A stretch of DNA of 15,217 bases. Source: Pseudomonadota bacterium (GTDB lineage: Bacteria; Pseudomonadota; Alphaproteobacteria; Ferrovibrionales; Ferrovibrionaceae). The translations under genes and the position numbers were made by a program. The notes below the pieces were generated by a model. The model was not told the DNA's origin. It did no database searches and saw nothing but the letters and a program-made list of their open reading frames with translations. Numbering within the stretch: position 1 is the first letter of the stretch; the number at the start of each line of letters is the position of its first letter. Below are positions 1 to 5,897 of this stretch, piece after piece. The stretch spans positions 1 to 15,217 of the forward strand of contig JAEYSS010000072.1 in NCBI GenBank assembly GCA_023434425.1, in the 5' to 3' direction.

Positions 1-49
1 GTATACACACTTTCCAGGCGTGCGCCTTCGACCGCTCGGCCATCCCTCC
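1..49 (-). tRNA. tRNA-Ser (GGA), 5' part, cut by the window edge
   Basis: Read on the minus strand from position 49, the sequence begins GGAGGGATGGCCGAGCGGTC, a typical class II tRNA-Ser acceptor and D-arm. It continues into an anticodon arm with stem CACGC/GTGTG and loop CTGGAAA. The anticodon GGA lies at 15-13 and reads UCC/UCU serine codons. The match to bacterial tRNA-Ser(GGA) is close. The variable arm, T-arm and 3' end lie outside the window. Confidence 0.93.
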
Positions 50-62
50 AGCGCGGGGCGGC

Positions 63-90
63 ACTATACCCGCCGGCCGCGAATTTGCAA
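63..90 (-). promoter_or_regulatory. Promoter of tRNA-Ser
   Basis: On the minus strand there is a -35-like TTGCAA (90-85), a 16-nt spacer and a -10-like TATAGT (68-63). The -10 ends 13 nt before the mature tRNA 5' end, which is the usual distance for a stable-RNA promoter with a short leader. It was identified by eye from consensus similarity. Confidence 0.65.
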
Positions 91-162
91 TGTGCCCGGC
101 CTTCGGCTTAACATGCTGACGGGGCAGGCGGATTCGCCAAACCACAGCCGAGGGGGAAAGCC

Positions 163-486
163 GTGCTGCTGGGACGCATTCTGGGCTGGCTGTTGATCGC
201 CGTGGCGCTGCTGGCGCTGGGCGGCGACGGTTTGCGCTGGCTCGAAACCGGAATGACGACGTTCATCTCGCTCGGCGATTTCTGGGCCCGACTCGATCCG
301 CCGACATACGGCCTGATGCAGACCATCGGCCGCGACTACCTGCCGCCGGCGCTGTGGGATCCGGGCCTGGCCACGCTGCTGCGCTGGCCGGCCGTCGCGG
401 TGCTCGGCGTGTTCGGCCTGGCGCTGCTGCTGATCTTCCGCCGGCGCGCCTCGAAACGCCGCCAGCGCTTCGGGGCGCTCTCCTAG
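163..486 (+). CDS. Small two-helix membrane protein of unknown function
   Basis: This 107-aa protein starts at GTG 163, chosen because the purine-rich stretch AGGGGGAAAG (151-160) sits directly upstream as ribosome-binding site. A hydrophobic helix spans about residues 4-21 and a second about 74-92. Between them is a roughly 50-residue loop rich in W, D and P (WLETG, FWARLDPPTYG, PPALWDPG). The C-terminus is strongly basic (RRRASKRRQR) and probably cytoplasmic, so two membrane spans with both ends inside are likely. No enzymatic motif is visible. It converges on lepA with only 22 nt between the stops. From memory it resembles short conserved hypothetical proteins of alphaproteobacteria, but I cannot assign a role. 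An antisense reading over 108-326 has a composition typical of a shadow frame and was not called. Confidence 0.75.
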   Translation: MLLGRILGWLLIAVALLALGGDGLRWLETGMTTFISLGDFWARLDPPTYGLMQTIGRDYLPPALWDPGLATLLRWPAVAVLGVFGLALLLIFRRRASKRRQRFGALS

Positions 487-508
487 GGCGCTGTCGTAAA
501 GCTTCGGC

Positions 509-2314
509 TCAGTTGTCCGAGATTTTCAGCGCGGCGATGAAGGCTTCCTGCGGAATCTCGACATTGCCGACATTGCGCATGCGCTTCTTGCCCTCTTTCT
601 GCTTGTCCAGCAGCTTGCGCTTGCGGCTGATATCGCCGCCGTAGCATTTCGCCAGCACGTCCTTGCGCAGGGCCGAGATGTCTTCCCTGGCCACGATACG
701 CCCGCCGATGGCGGCCTGGATGGCGATCTTGAACATCTGGCGCGGGATCAGCTCCTTGAGCCGCTCGCAGAGCTGGCGCCCGCGCGCCTCGGCGCGGCCG
801 GCATTGACGATGGTGGCCAGCGCGTCGACGTTTTCGCCATTCACCAGGATGGTCATCTTCACCAGGTTGCCGGCCTCGTAGCCGTCCATGGCGTAATCGA
901 AGCTGGCATAGCCGCGGCTGACCGATTTCAGGCGGTCGTAGAAATCGAACACCACTTCGTTGAGCGGCAGGCGATAGACCACCATGGCGCGGTTGCCGGC
1001 ATAGGTCAGTTCGACCTGGCGGCCGCGCTTGTCTTCGCACAGCTTGAGGATCGCGCCGAGATATTCATCCGGCACCATCACGGTGGCCTTGATCCAGGGC
1101 TCGTCGATATGGTCGATCAGCATCGGATCCGGCATGTCGGCCGGATTGTGCACCTCTTCCATCGACCCGTCGGTCTTGTAGACATGATAGATCACGCTGG
1201 GCGCCGTCGTGATCAGGTCGAGATTGAATTCGCGTTCCAGCCGCTCCTGGATGATTTCCAGATGCAGCAACCCTAAGAAACCGCAGCGGAAGCCAAAGCC
1301 CAGTGCGGCCGAGCTTTCCATCTCGAAATGGAAGCTGGCGTCGTTGAGCCGCAGCTTGCCGAGGCTTTCGCGCAGTTCCGGGAAGGCACCGGCATCGATC
1401 GGATACAAACCGCAGAACACCACCGGCACGGACGGCTTGAAGCCCGGCAGCGCCTCGGCGGCGGGGCGCTTGTCTTCGGTGATGGTATCGCCGACGGATG
1501 TGTCGGCCACTTCCTTGATCGCGGCGGTGAAGAAGCCCATCTCGCCGGGGCCGAGTTCGTCGACCATGACCTTCTTCGGTGTGGTGACGCCGACACGTTC
1601 GACCGGATGCACGGCGCCGGACGACATGAACTTGATCTTCATGCCCTTTTTCAGCACGCCGTCGACGACGCGGAACAGCACGACGACGCCGAGATAGGCG
1701 TCGTACCAGGAATCCACCAGCAGCGCCTTGAGCGGCGCATCGCGATCACCCCTGGGCGGCGGCAGGCGCGTCACCAGCGCTTCCAGCACCAGGTCGATGC
1801 CGATACCGGTCTTGGCCGAGATCGGCACGGCATCCGAGGCATCCAGGCCGATGACATCCTCGATCTGCTGCTTGACGCGGTCGGGCTCGGCGGCCGGCAG
1901 GTCGATCTTGTTCAGCACCGGCACGATTTCGTGCTTGGCATCCAGCGCGTGATACACATTCGCCAAGGTTTGAGCTTCCACGCCCTGGCTGGCATCGACC
2001 ACCAGCAGCGAGCCCTCGCAGGCCGCCAGGCTGCGGCTGACCTCGTAGGCGAAGTCGACATGGCCGGGCGTGTCCATCAGATTGAGGACATAATCCTTGC
2101 CGTCCTTGGCATGGTAGTTCAGGCGCACGGTCTGCGCCTTGATGGTGATGCCGCGCTCCTTCTCGATATCCATGCTGTCGAGAATCTGTTCGCTCATCTC
2201 GCGCTTTTCGAGACCGCCGCAGGCCTCGATCAGGCGGTCGGCCAGCGTCGACTTGCCATGGTCGATATGCGCGATGATCGAGAAATTGCGGATCAGGGAA
2301 GGATCGGTCGCCAC
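509..2314 (-). CDS. lepA: Elongation factor 4 (LepA), ribosome back-translocase GTPase
   Basis: This 601-aa protein has the usual LepA length. LepA is a translational GTPase that binds the ribosome, can reverse translocation, and influences initiation and 30S biogenesis. The GTPase motifs are intact: G1 AHIDHGKS (residues 15-22), G3 DTPGH (81-85), G4 NKID (135-138) and G5 SAKTG (166-170). They are followed by EF-G-like beta-barrel and alpha/beta domains and the LepA-specific C-terminal domain ending in GNVEIPQEAFIAALK. The start is GTG at 2314, since no in-frame ATG exists just upstream; the Shine-Dalgarno is weak. The gene starts 12 nt after the stop of the hotdog thioesterase, suggesting co-transcription and perhaps translational coupling. 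No terminator hairpin is evident in the 22 nt before the convergent small membrane-protein gene. Confidence 0.98.
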   Translation of the reverse strand: MATDPSLIRNFSIIAHIDHGKSTLADRLIEACGGLEKREMSEQILDSMDIEKERGITIKAQTVRLNYHAKDGKDYVLNLMDTPGHVDFAYEVSRSLAACEGSLLVVDASQGVEAQTLANVYHALDAKHEIVPVLNKIDLPAAEPDRVKQQIEDVIGLDASDAVPISAKTGIGIDLVLEALVTRLPPPRGDRDAPLKALLVDSWYDAYLGVVVLFRVVDGVLKKGMKIKFMSSGAVHPVERVGVTTPKKVMVDELGPGEMGFFTAAIKEVADTSVGDTITEDKRPAAEALPGFKPSVPVVFCGLYPIDAGAFPELRESLGKLRLNDASFHFEMESSAALGFGFRCGFLGLLHLEIIQERLEREFNLDLITTAPSVIYHVYKTDGSMEEVHNPADMPDPMLIDHIDEPWIKATVMVPDEYLGAILKLCEDKRGRQVELTYAGNRAMVVYRLPLNEVVFDFYDRLKSVSRGYASFDYAMDGYEAGNLVKMTILVNGENVDALATIVNAGRAEARGRQLCERLKELIPRQMFKIAIQAAIGGRIVAREDISALRKDVLAKCYGGDISRKRKLLDKQKEGKKRMRNVGNVEIPQEAFIAALKISDN

Positions 2315-2326
2315 GATATGCTCAAT

Positions 2327-2833
2327 TCAGCGGAACAGGCTCAGGATGTCGCCTTCGCGGCTGTCCTTCGCGGGAATCTTCATGATGCCGCTGGCGCGCA
2401 GGCAGGGCACGCCATCGGCGGTGATGAGGCTTTCGGCAAAGCCGAGATTGCGGGTCTGGCGTATCAGCCGGCCCTTGCCTTCGACCCAGCTGCCCAGCGG
2501 CGCCGGGCCGACATAATCGCCGGCGAGATTGACCGTCGGCATGAATTTGCGGCCGCCTTCGGCGACGCCGACAGTGAAGCCCAGCAGCATGTCGGCGAAG
2601 GTCATCAGCATGCCGCCATGGCAGACCTGCATGGGGTTGCAGTGGCGGTCCTCGACCCGGAATCCCATCACCGGCAGGCCGTCCTCGGCATCGAGCCGGC
2701 CCCAGAGCGGACCGGTGAGCGCCATGAAGCCCATGAAGGTGATTTTCTTCATGCCGGCCGGGATGTTGCCGGCAGAGGGCGGCTCTGCGGCGTCGAGTCT
2801 GGGGGATGCGCTCATGGGCCGGGGTTGTAGCAT
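2327..2833 (-). CDS. PaaI-family hotdog-fold acyl-CoA thioesterase
   Basis: This 168-aa protein would hydrolyse an acyl- or aryl-CoA thioester; the substrate cannot be told from sequence. The core hotdog signature is present: H64-C-N-P-M-Q-V-C-H72-G-G-M75, followed by the helix TFADMLLG. It has the HGGM turn and an acidic residue (D81) where PaaI/4HBT-type enzymes carry their catalytic carboxylate. The downstream strands (FMPTVNLAGDYVGPAPLG, GFAESLITADGVPCLRASGIMKI) fit the fold. Length is slightly above the family norm because of an N-terminal extension of about 27 residues. Two starts are possible, ATG 2833 and ATG 2815 (residue 7), and neither has a convincing Shine-Dalgarno. It lies directly upstream of lepA in a probable two-gene transcript. 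That pairing is more likely shared transcription than shared function. Confidence 0.88.
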   Translation of the reverse strand: MLQPRPMSASPRLDAAEPPSAGNIPAGMKKITFMGFMALTGPLWGRLDAEDGLPVMGFRVEDRHCNPMQVCHGGMLMTFADMLLGFTVGVAEGGRKFMPTVNLAGDYVGPAPLGSWVEGKGRLIRQTRNLGFAESLITADGVPCLRASGIMKIPAKDSREGDILSLFR

Positions 2834-2910
2834 CCGGGGGCAACAGGGGCAATCAAGGCTTCGGTGGGCAGAATTTCAAGGAAAACAGGCATAAACGATA
2901 CCCCCTTCGC

Positions 2911-2991
2911 GCTTATTCCGGGCTTATTTCGGCTTATTCCATGCTTATTTCATCCTTATATCTGCTTATTTGGCCCTTATTCCCGCGTATC
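2911..2991. repeat. Helically phased array of eight GCTTATT-like repeats
   Basis: Seven close copies of the 7-mer GCTTATT (or CCTTAT[TA]) begin at 2911, 2922, 2932, 2943, 2954, 2964 and 2975, with a degenerate eighth (GCGTATC) at 2985. Start-to-start distances are 11, 10, 11, 11, 10, 11 and 10 nt, a mean of 10.6, equal to one turn of B-DNA. All copies would therefore face the same side of the helix. The spacers vary in sequence, so this looks like an array of binding sites rather than a simple tandem repeat. On the minus strand the unit reads AATAAGC. It lies between the thioesterase start (2833) and the putative promoter at 3061-3089. Confidence 0.85.
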
Positions 2992-3003
2992 GGAGCCCTG
3001 CAC

Positions 3004-3033
3004 GGGCGTGTTCGAGTCTCTCCCCGACGGGGC
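3004..3033 (+). other. tRNA T-arm/3'-end-like fragment, possible attachment-site relic
   Basis: The T-loop-like string GTTCGAGTC (3010-3018) is followed by a C-rich stretch (CTCTCCCCGAC) resembling the 3' strand of a T-stem plus acceptor, loosely like a tRNA-Pro tail. The 5' T-stem strand pairs poorly, and no D-arm or anticodon arm precedes it, so this is not a tRNA gene. CCCC(GAC)GGGG at 3022-3032 can form a small hairpin. Truncated tRNA 3' ends commonly mark integration sites of tyrosine-recombinase elements, and the phased repeats lie immediately to its left. The interpretation is tentative. Confidence 0.35.
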
Positions 3034-3046
3034 TTGACTGTGGTTG

Positions 3047-3077
3047 CGAAATATGAGAACATTATAGCAACATTTCG
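3047..3077. promoter_or_regulatory. Operator-like dyads over the -10, including a LexA-like box
   Basis: GAAC-N7-CAAC (3057-3071), or GTTG-N7-GTTC on the minus strand, surrounds the -10 hexamer. It differs by one base from the alphaproteobacterial LexA consensus GTTC-N7-GTTC. A separate 6-bp inverted repeat, CGAAAT (3047-3052) and ATTTCG (3072-3077), brackets the same site. The position would let a bound protein block RNA polymerase. The assignment to LexA rests only on this near match. Confidence 0.3.
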
Positions 3078-3089
3078 GCCGATTGTCCA
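3061..3089 (-). promoter_or_regulatory. Sigma70-type promoter reading toward the thioesterase and lepA
   Basis: On the minus strand TGGACA (3089-3084, 5/6 to consensus) is followed by a 17-nt spacer and a perfect TATAAT (3066-3061). It also has the extended -10 form TGCTATAAT. Transcription would start near 3054 and give a leader of about 220 nt that crosses the tRNA-like fragment and the phased repeats before reaching the thioesterase start. It is the best promoter seen in the window. Confidence 0.7.
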
Positions 3090-3270
3090 GTCCGTGACCT
3101 CGCCAGGGTACGGCAACGGCTGTCTGTCCCCTTCCGGTCACAGCACGGGGCGGAGCCGTCACGGCCGCGTCACCGCCTGATAGCGAAGCCATCACACCAC
3201 GGGCCGCACCATCCGGCCTATGGTCATGCCAACGACAACACAGAAATCAAACCCGGTAGCGGAGAGAAAA

Positions 3271-3543
3271 ATGACCCAGACCCATATCGCGCTCATCAAT
3301 CTGCAGTCCCAGATCCATGCCGCCCAGCAGCAGGAACACGACCTGCGCACCGAGCGCGAGGTCTGCGACATGGAATTCCACGCCATGAACGCGCATCTCG
3401 GCCGCATCAGCATCCGCCCGCGCGACCTGGAGGATTACGAGGCCGTGCTGCGCCGGCGCGAGCGCGTCTCGGATGAATGGCGCGTCGCCAGCCGCCGGCT
3501 GATCGGCCTGCAGCGCCGCCTGAGCGACGCCGGCCTGCAGTAA
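3271..3543 (+). CDS. Small helical (coiled-coil-like) protein of unknown function
   Basis: This 90-aa protein starts at ATG 3271, preceded by GGAGAG (3261-3266) 4 nt upstream. An in-frame upstream ATG (3220) lacks a ribosome-binding site and would add 17 residues of low-complexity character, so it was not chosen. The protein is almost wholly helical and highly charged, rich in Q, E and R (QSQIHAAQQQEHDLRTERE; YEAVLRRRERVSDEWRVASRRL). Heptad-like hydrophobic spacing suggests one or two coiled-coil helices, with a break at RISIRPRDLEDYE. No signal peptide, membrane segment or catalytic motif is seen. It stands alone on the plus strand and ends 38 nt before a strong intrinsic terminator, which supports it being an expressed single-gene unit. 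Function is not recognised. Confidence 0.8.
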   Translation: MTQTHIALINLQSQIHAAQQQEHDLRTEREVCDMEFHAMNAHLGRISIRPRDLEDYEAVLRRRERVSDEWRVASRRLIGLQRRLSDAGLQ

Positions 3544-3581
3544 GACAAGGTTCTACCCGTCTCGCAAAGGGTGAACGACCG

Positions 3582-3619
3582 ACGGCCGGTGCAGCGATGC
3601 ACCGGCCGTTTTCTTTCTT
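3582..3619 (+). terminator. Rho-independent terminator of the small helical-protein gene
   Basis: A perfect 12-bp stem, ACGGCCGGTGCA (3582-3593) with TGCACCGGCCGT (3598-3609), closes on a GNRA-type tetraloop GCGA. It is followed by the T-rich tail TTTTCTTTCTT. It lies 38 nt after the TAA stop of the 90-aa gene. Confidence 0.93.
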
Positions 3620-3622
3620 CCT

Positions 3623-3691
3623 CGTCGTCCCCGCGAAAGCGGGGACCCAGAACAACGCTCTGACTGGATTCCCGCTTTCGCGGGAATGACG
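3623..3691. repeat. REP-like palindromic element (CCCGCGAAAGCGGG type)
   Basis: Two 28-bp imperfect inverted arms face each other. The left is CGTCGTCC then CCGCGAAAGCGGGGACCCAG (3623-3650) and the right ends with CCCGCTTTCGCGGGAATGACG (to 3691). The arms differ at a few positions, and each contains its own small hairpin around GCGAAAGC/GCTTTCGC. This family of dispersed palindromes is widespread in intergenic regions of proteobacteria. It lies between the terminator at 3582-3619 and the stop of the convergent metallopeptidase-like gene. Confidence 0.88.
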
Positions 3692-3701
3692 AATAGAGGG
3701 G

Positions 3702-4493
3702 TTAGCTCCCCGCCGCCAGTGCATCGAGCCCGAGCGGGACCGCCGCGGCTGCATCGTCACTGGCCGGCACTGACGCACTCTCCCCCTCCTCTTCCCCGAT
3801 ACACAGCGTGTCATCGGCGAAACCCATGGCACGCCAGCAGTCGCGCATCGCCGCCGCGAAACCCTGCGGCGTCAGCGACGCGGCGCGGACGATGCCGGCC
3901 AGGTCGCGCGCCATACGCACCTCCGGGCCGAGCTGGGCGGCATCGCGCAGGATCGCTTCCGCTGTTTCCACACGGCATTCGAGCAGCGCGCGCAGCAGCT
4001 GCATGGTGATTGCCCAGTCGGGCTTCAGCCCCGGCAGCGGCAGCGAGGGCGCCAGATTGCGCAACTCGTCCAGCACGTCCGGGTCGGCGAGATCGGCTTC
4101 CGAGGCCGCGTAAGGATCGAGCCCCATGCGCAGCATGGCGGGGAAGAAGGACAGGTGTTCGATCAGCGACACCAGATCGCTGATCAGGCCGTAATGCCAG
4201 TCGATCCAGCGCGGATCTTCATGGCAGAGATAGCAATGCGGCCAGCCTTCAGTTTCGAGTTTCAGATGGCCGAGTTCGTGCACGATGGTCATGGTATCGC
4301 CGGCCGCCGGCGCGATACCGGCCAGCACCACGGCGCGCAGGCCGGGTTCGGACCAGGCCTCGCCCTCGGCACCGCTCATGTCGTCGTCGCGCAGCAGGCG
4401 CACGCGCAGGCCGCTGGCGCGTTCGACATCGGTGCGCCAAAGCAGGGCTTCGGCCGGGAGGACACAGGAGTCCCAGGAGAGTTGGTGCAGCAT
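3702..4493 (-). CDS. Uncharacterised protein with HELGH zinc-metallopeptidase motif
   Basis: This 263-aa protein has no signal peptide or membrane helix, so it is probably cytoplasmic. The helix TMTIVHELGHLKLE carries an HExxH motif (H72, E73, H76), the zinc-binding and catalytic signature of gluzincin-type peptidases, including the IrrE/ImmA type. It is followed by C87-Y-L-C90 and the segment SDLVSLIEHLSFF, where E112 could be the third zinc ligand. The N-terminal 60 residues do not look like a helix-turn-helix, unlike many ImmA-like proteins. The C-terminal half is helical and ends in an Ala-rich, acidic tail of low complexity. The start at ATG 4493 is the only good candidate, but its Shine-Dalgarno is weak. 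It is a single gene flanked by repeats on both sides. The gene call is firm; the protease role is inferred from the motif alone, and the substrate is unknown. Confidence 0.82.
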   Translation of the reverse strand: MLHQLSWDSCVLPAEALLWRTDVERASGLRVRLLRDDDMSGAEGEAWSEPGLRAVVLAGIAPAAGDTMTIVHELGHLKLETEGWPHCYLCHEDPRWIDWHYGLISDLVSLIEHLSFFPAMLRMGLDPYAASEADLADPDVLDELRNLAPSLPLPGLKPDWAITMQLLRALLECRVETAEAILRDAAQLGPEVRMARDLAGIVRAASLTPQGFAAAMRDCWRAMGFADDTLCIGEEEGESASVPASDDAAAAVPLGLDALAAGS

Positions 4494-4676
4494 GTCTTTT
4501 CGGATCCCGGCCGGGGTTGGGGGAGACGGCTGGTCAGCCCTATTTAGGGCGGAAAATGCGGTCCGGGACGTGACGCTGCTGAGACAATTTTTATGTGCTT
4601 GATATCGCTGCGCGGACAGGATGTCGCAGGGGCGCGAAGGATGAACGGACTGCGAAAAACCAGCGCAGCTTGGCCG

Positions 4677-4707
4677 TAAAGAAACGGCCGGGAGATAAGC
4701 CCCGGCC
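4677..4707 (-). terminator. Second terminator-like hairpin (weak T tail)
   Basis: GGCCGGG (4686-4692) pairs with CCCGGCC (4701-4707) over an 8-nt loop. Read on the minus strand the stem is followed by GTTTCTTTA. It would be a back-up terminator behind the one at 4761-4794. The T tail is interrupted, so confidence is modest. Confidence 0.45.
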
Positions 4708-4720
4708 CTTGCCCGAATAT

Positions 4721-4749
4721 GTCATGCCCGGACTTGATCCGGCCATGAC
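4721..4749. repeat. Short copy of the GTCATGCCCGGACTTGATCCGG palindromic repeat
   Basis: The 29-nt sequence starts GTCATGCCCGGACTTGATCC and ends GGCCATGAC, an imperfect palindrome with GTCATG/CATGAC ends. The first 22 bases match the start of the longer element at 7994-8095. This looks like a minimal or internally deleted copy. Palindromes with this core are common dispersed intergenic repeats in alphaproteobacteria. Confidence 0.8.
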
Positions 4750-4760
4750 GATCCTGGGAT

Positions 4761-4794
4761 GGAAAACGGCCGGAGACTTACATCTCCGGCCGTT
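4761..4794 (-). terminator. Rho-independent terminator of the methyltransferase gene
   Basis: A perfect 12-bp stem, AACGGCCGGAGA (4765-4776) with TCTCCGGCCGTT (4783-4794), has a 6-nt loop. On the minus strand the descending arm runs into TTTT. It lies about 60 nt past the stop of the MddA/NnrU-like gene. Confidence 0.85.
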
Positions 4795-4855
4795 CGCTGC
4801 CGGCCGCAGTTTTTGTGATGAGGGAGCCGCGGCCGGCCGAGGATTCCGCGCGATG

Positions 4856-5632
4856 CTATTCAGCCGGGTCTTTCGATGTGTCGACATGGCCGCCGCCCAG
4901 GCGCGGGATCAGCATGCCGACCTGCCTGCGATAGTTGCGATAGGTATCGCCGAACGTGTCGATCAGGTCGCGCTCCTCGAAGAAGATGCCGAGCAGGATG
5001 TAGCCCGTGCAGGCGACCGTGAAGAGCAGATGGCCCTGGCTCATCACCGGCGCCGACCAGAAGGCAATGACGAAGCCGAGATAGAGCGGGTGGCGCACCT
5101 GGCGATACAGCCAGGGCAGATGGAAGACCGGCCCCGGCAGGTCGCGCCCGAGCATGCGGCTGACCACCTGGCGCAGGCCGAAGAGTTCGAAATGATCGAT
5201 CAGGAAGGTGCTGAGCAGCACCAGGCCGAAGCCGAGCCAGAAGGTGGTATTCAGCAGCAGCACGCCGACCGGATGCTCCACCACCCAGACCGGCGTGGGC
5301 ATCGGGCGCCACTGCCAGAACAGCAGGATCAGCACCAGGCTGGCGAACAGCACATAGGTGCTGCGTTCCACCGATTTGGGCACGATCATGGTCCACAGCC
5401 GCTTGAAGCCCGGCCGCGCCATCAGGCTGTGCTGGACGGCGAAAGCGCCGAGCAGCAGCGTGTTGATCACCAGCGCCTCGGCCAGCGACGCCGAGGTTAG
5501 CGAAGCCTGGGCCGGCGCATCGATGCCCTTCGGCACCAGGATGTTGCCGACGAAGCCGATGGCATAGCTGAAGGTGAGGAAGAAGATCAGATAGCAGGCC
5601 AGGCCATAAACCAGTGCAATCACGCCGCCCAT
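4856..5632 (-). CDS. mddA: MddA/NnrU-like integral membrane methyltransferase
   Basis: This 258-aa polytopic membrane protein has hydrophobic helices at about 5-27, 52-70, 92-108, 120-143 and 183-215. Its C-terminal half carries the isoprenylcysteine-methyltransferase-like signature VRHPLYLGFVIAFW (179-192) and EERDL (219-223), followed by FGDTYRNYRRQVGMLIP, which form the S-adenosylmethionine site in this fold. The N-terminal blocks AVQHSLMARPGFKRLW and ERSTYVLFASLVLILLFWQWRP resemble methanethiol S-methyltransferase (MddA), which makes dimethyl sulfide from methanethiol. The related NnrU family is the main alternative, so the substrate is tentative. The start at ATG 5632 is supported by a strong Shine-Dalgarno AAAGAGGG 4 nt upstream. 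The gene is divergent from the SARP-like regulator, has a terminator-like hairpin in the intergenic leader, and ends in a clear terminator. Confidence 0.8.
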   Translation of the reverse strand: MGGVIALVYGLACYLIFFLTFSYAIGFVGNILVPKGIDAPAQASLTSASLAEALVINTLLLGAFAVQHSLMARPGFKRLWTMIVPKSVERSTYVLFASLVLILLFWQWRPMPTPVWVVEHPVGVLLLNTTFWLGFGLVLLSTFLIDHFELFGLRQVVSRMLGRDLPGPVFHLPWLYRQVRHPLYLGFVIAFWSAPVMSQGHLLFTVACTGYILLGIFFEERDLIDTFGDTYRNYRRQVGMLIPRLGGGHVDTSKDPAE

Positions 5633-5760
5633 GTTTCCCTCTTTGAAAAAGCGCAGGCGATGGCCGCCGGACCGGCAGCACCGCCAGGGCTGCAGGCTTT
5701 AGCCCTGCACCATGGAAGGCAGCGTGGAAGCGGGAGTGGAAAATGCGGCCGGCGGGAGGG

Positions 5761-5805
5761 AATAAAAAGCCGGAACATCGGTCTGTCTGTTGAACCGATG
5801 CCGGC
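5761..5805 (-). terminator. Terminator-like hairpin in the leader region of the methyltransferase gene
   Basis: CATCGGT (5776-5782) pairs with ACCGATG (5794-5800). The stem extends through GCCGG (5769-5773) with CCGGC (5801-5805) around a 2-nt bulge, giving a 12-bp stem with an 11-nt loop. On the minus strand it is followed at once by TTTTTATT, the form of an intrinsic terminator. It lies about 130-170 nt upstream of the methyltransferase start, in the divergent intergenic region. It could be an attenuator, a stop for stray transcription, or a palindromic operator. Confidence 0.6.
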
Positions 5806-5897
5806 GCGGCTAGCCCTCAGGGACTATTGAGGCGGCTGTCCGGGCTATGTCACAGCCACCGTCGGTGCGGAACCTGTATCGTCTACCGAGGGAGCGA

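Larger units (their letters stand above)
4494..4855. other. Gene-free interval between the metallopeptidase-like and methyltransferase genes
   Basis: No reading frame here has credible protein character. The interval holds a perfect 14-bp palindrome GCCCTATTTAGGGC (4537-4550) upstream of the metallopeptidase-like start and an AT-rich patch (about 4583-4606). It also holds a GGCCGGG hairpin (4686-4707), a palindromic repeat (4721-4749) and the terminator of the methyltransferase gene (4761-4794). No clear -35/-10 pair was found for the metallopeptidase-like gene. Confidence 0.6.

Noticed and set aside
1328..2830. 500-codon plus-strand open frame opposite lepA and the thioesterase
   Set aside because: Its composition (very rich in H, Q, D, R and A) is that of an antisense shadow of GC-rich genes, and lepA on the other strand is certain.
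2911..2991. CRISPR array
   Set aside because: The repeat unit is only 7 nt with 3-4 nt spacers. CRISPR repeats are 20-40 nt with spacers of similar length, and no cas gene is present.
3004..3033. A functional tRNA gene
   Set aside because: Only a T-loop-like segment is recognisable. There is no D-arm, anticodon arm or paired acceptor stem.
2806..3180. 124-codon plus-strand frame across the phased repeats and the promoter
   Set aside because: It has no ribosome-binding site, it translates the repeat array and tRNA-like sequence, and it has no protein character.
4595..5500. 301-codon plus-strand frame over the gap and methyltransferase
   Set aside because: It is an antisense shadow of the membrane protein and runs through two hairpins and a repeat.
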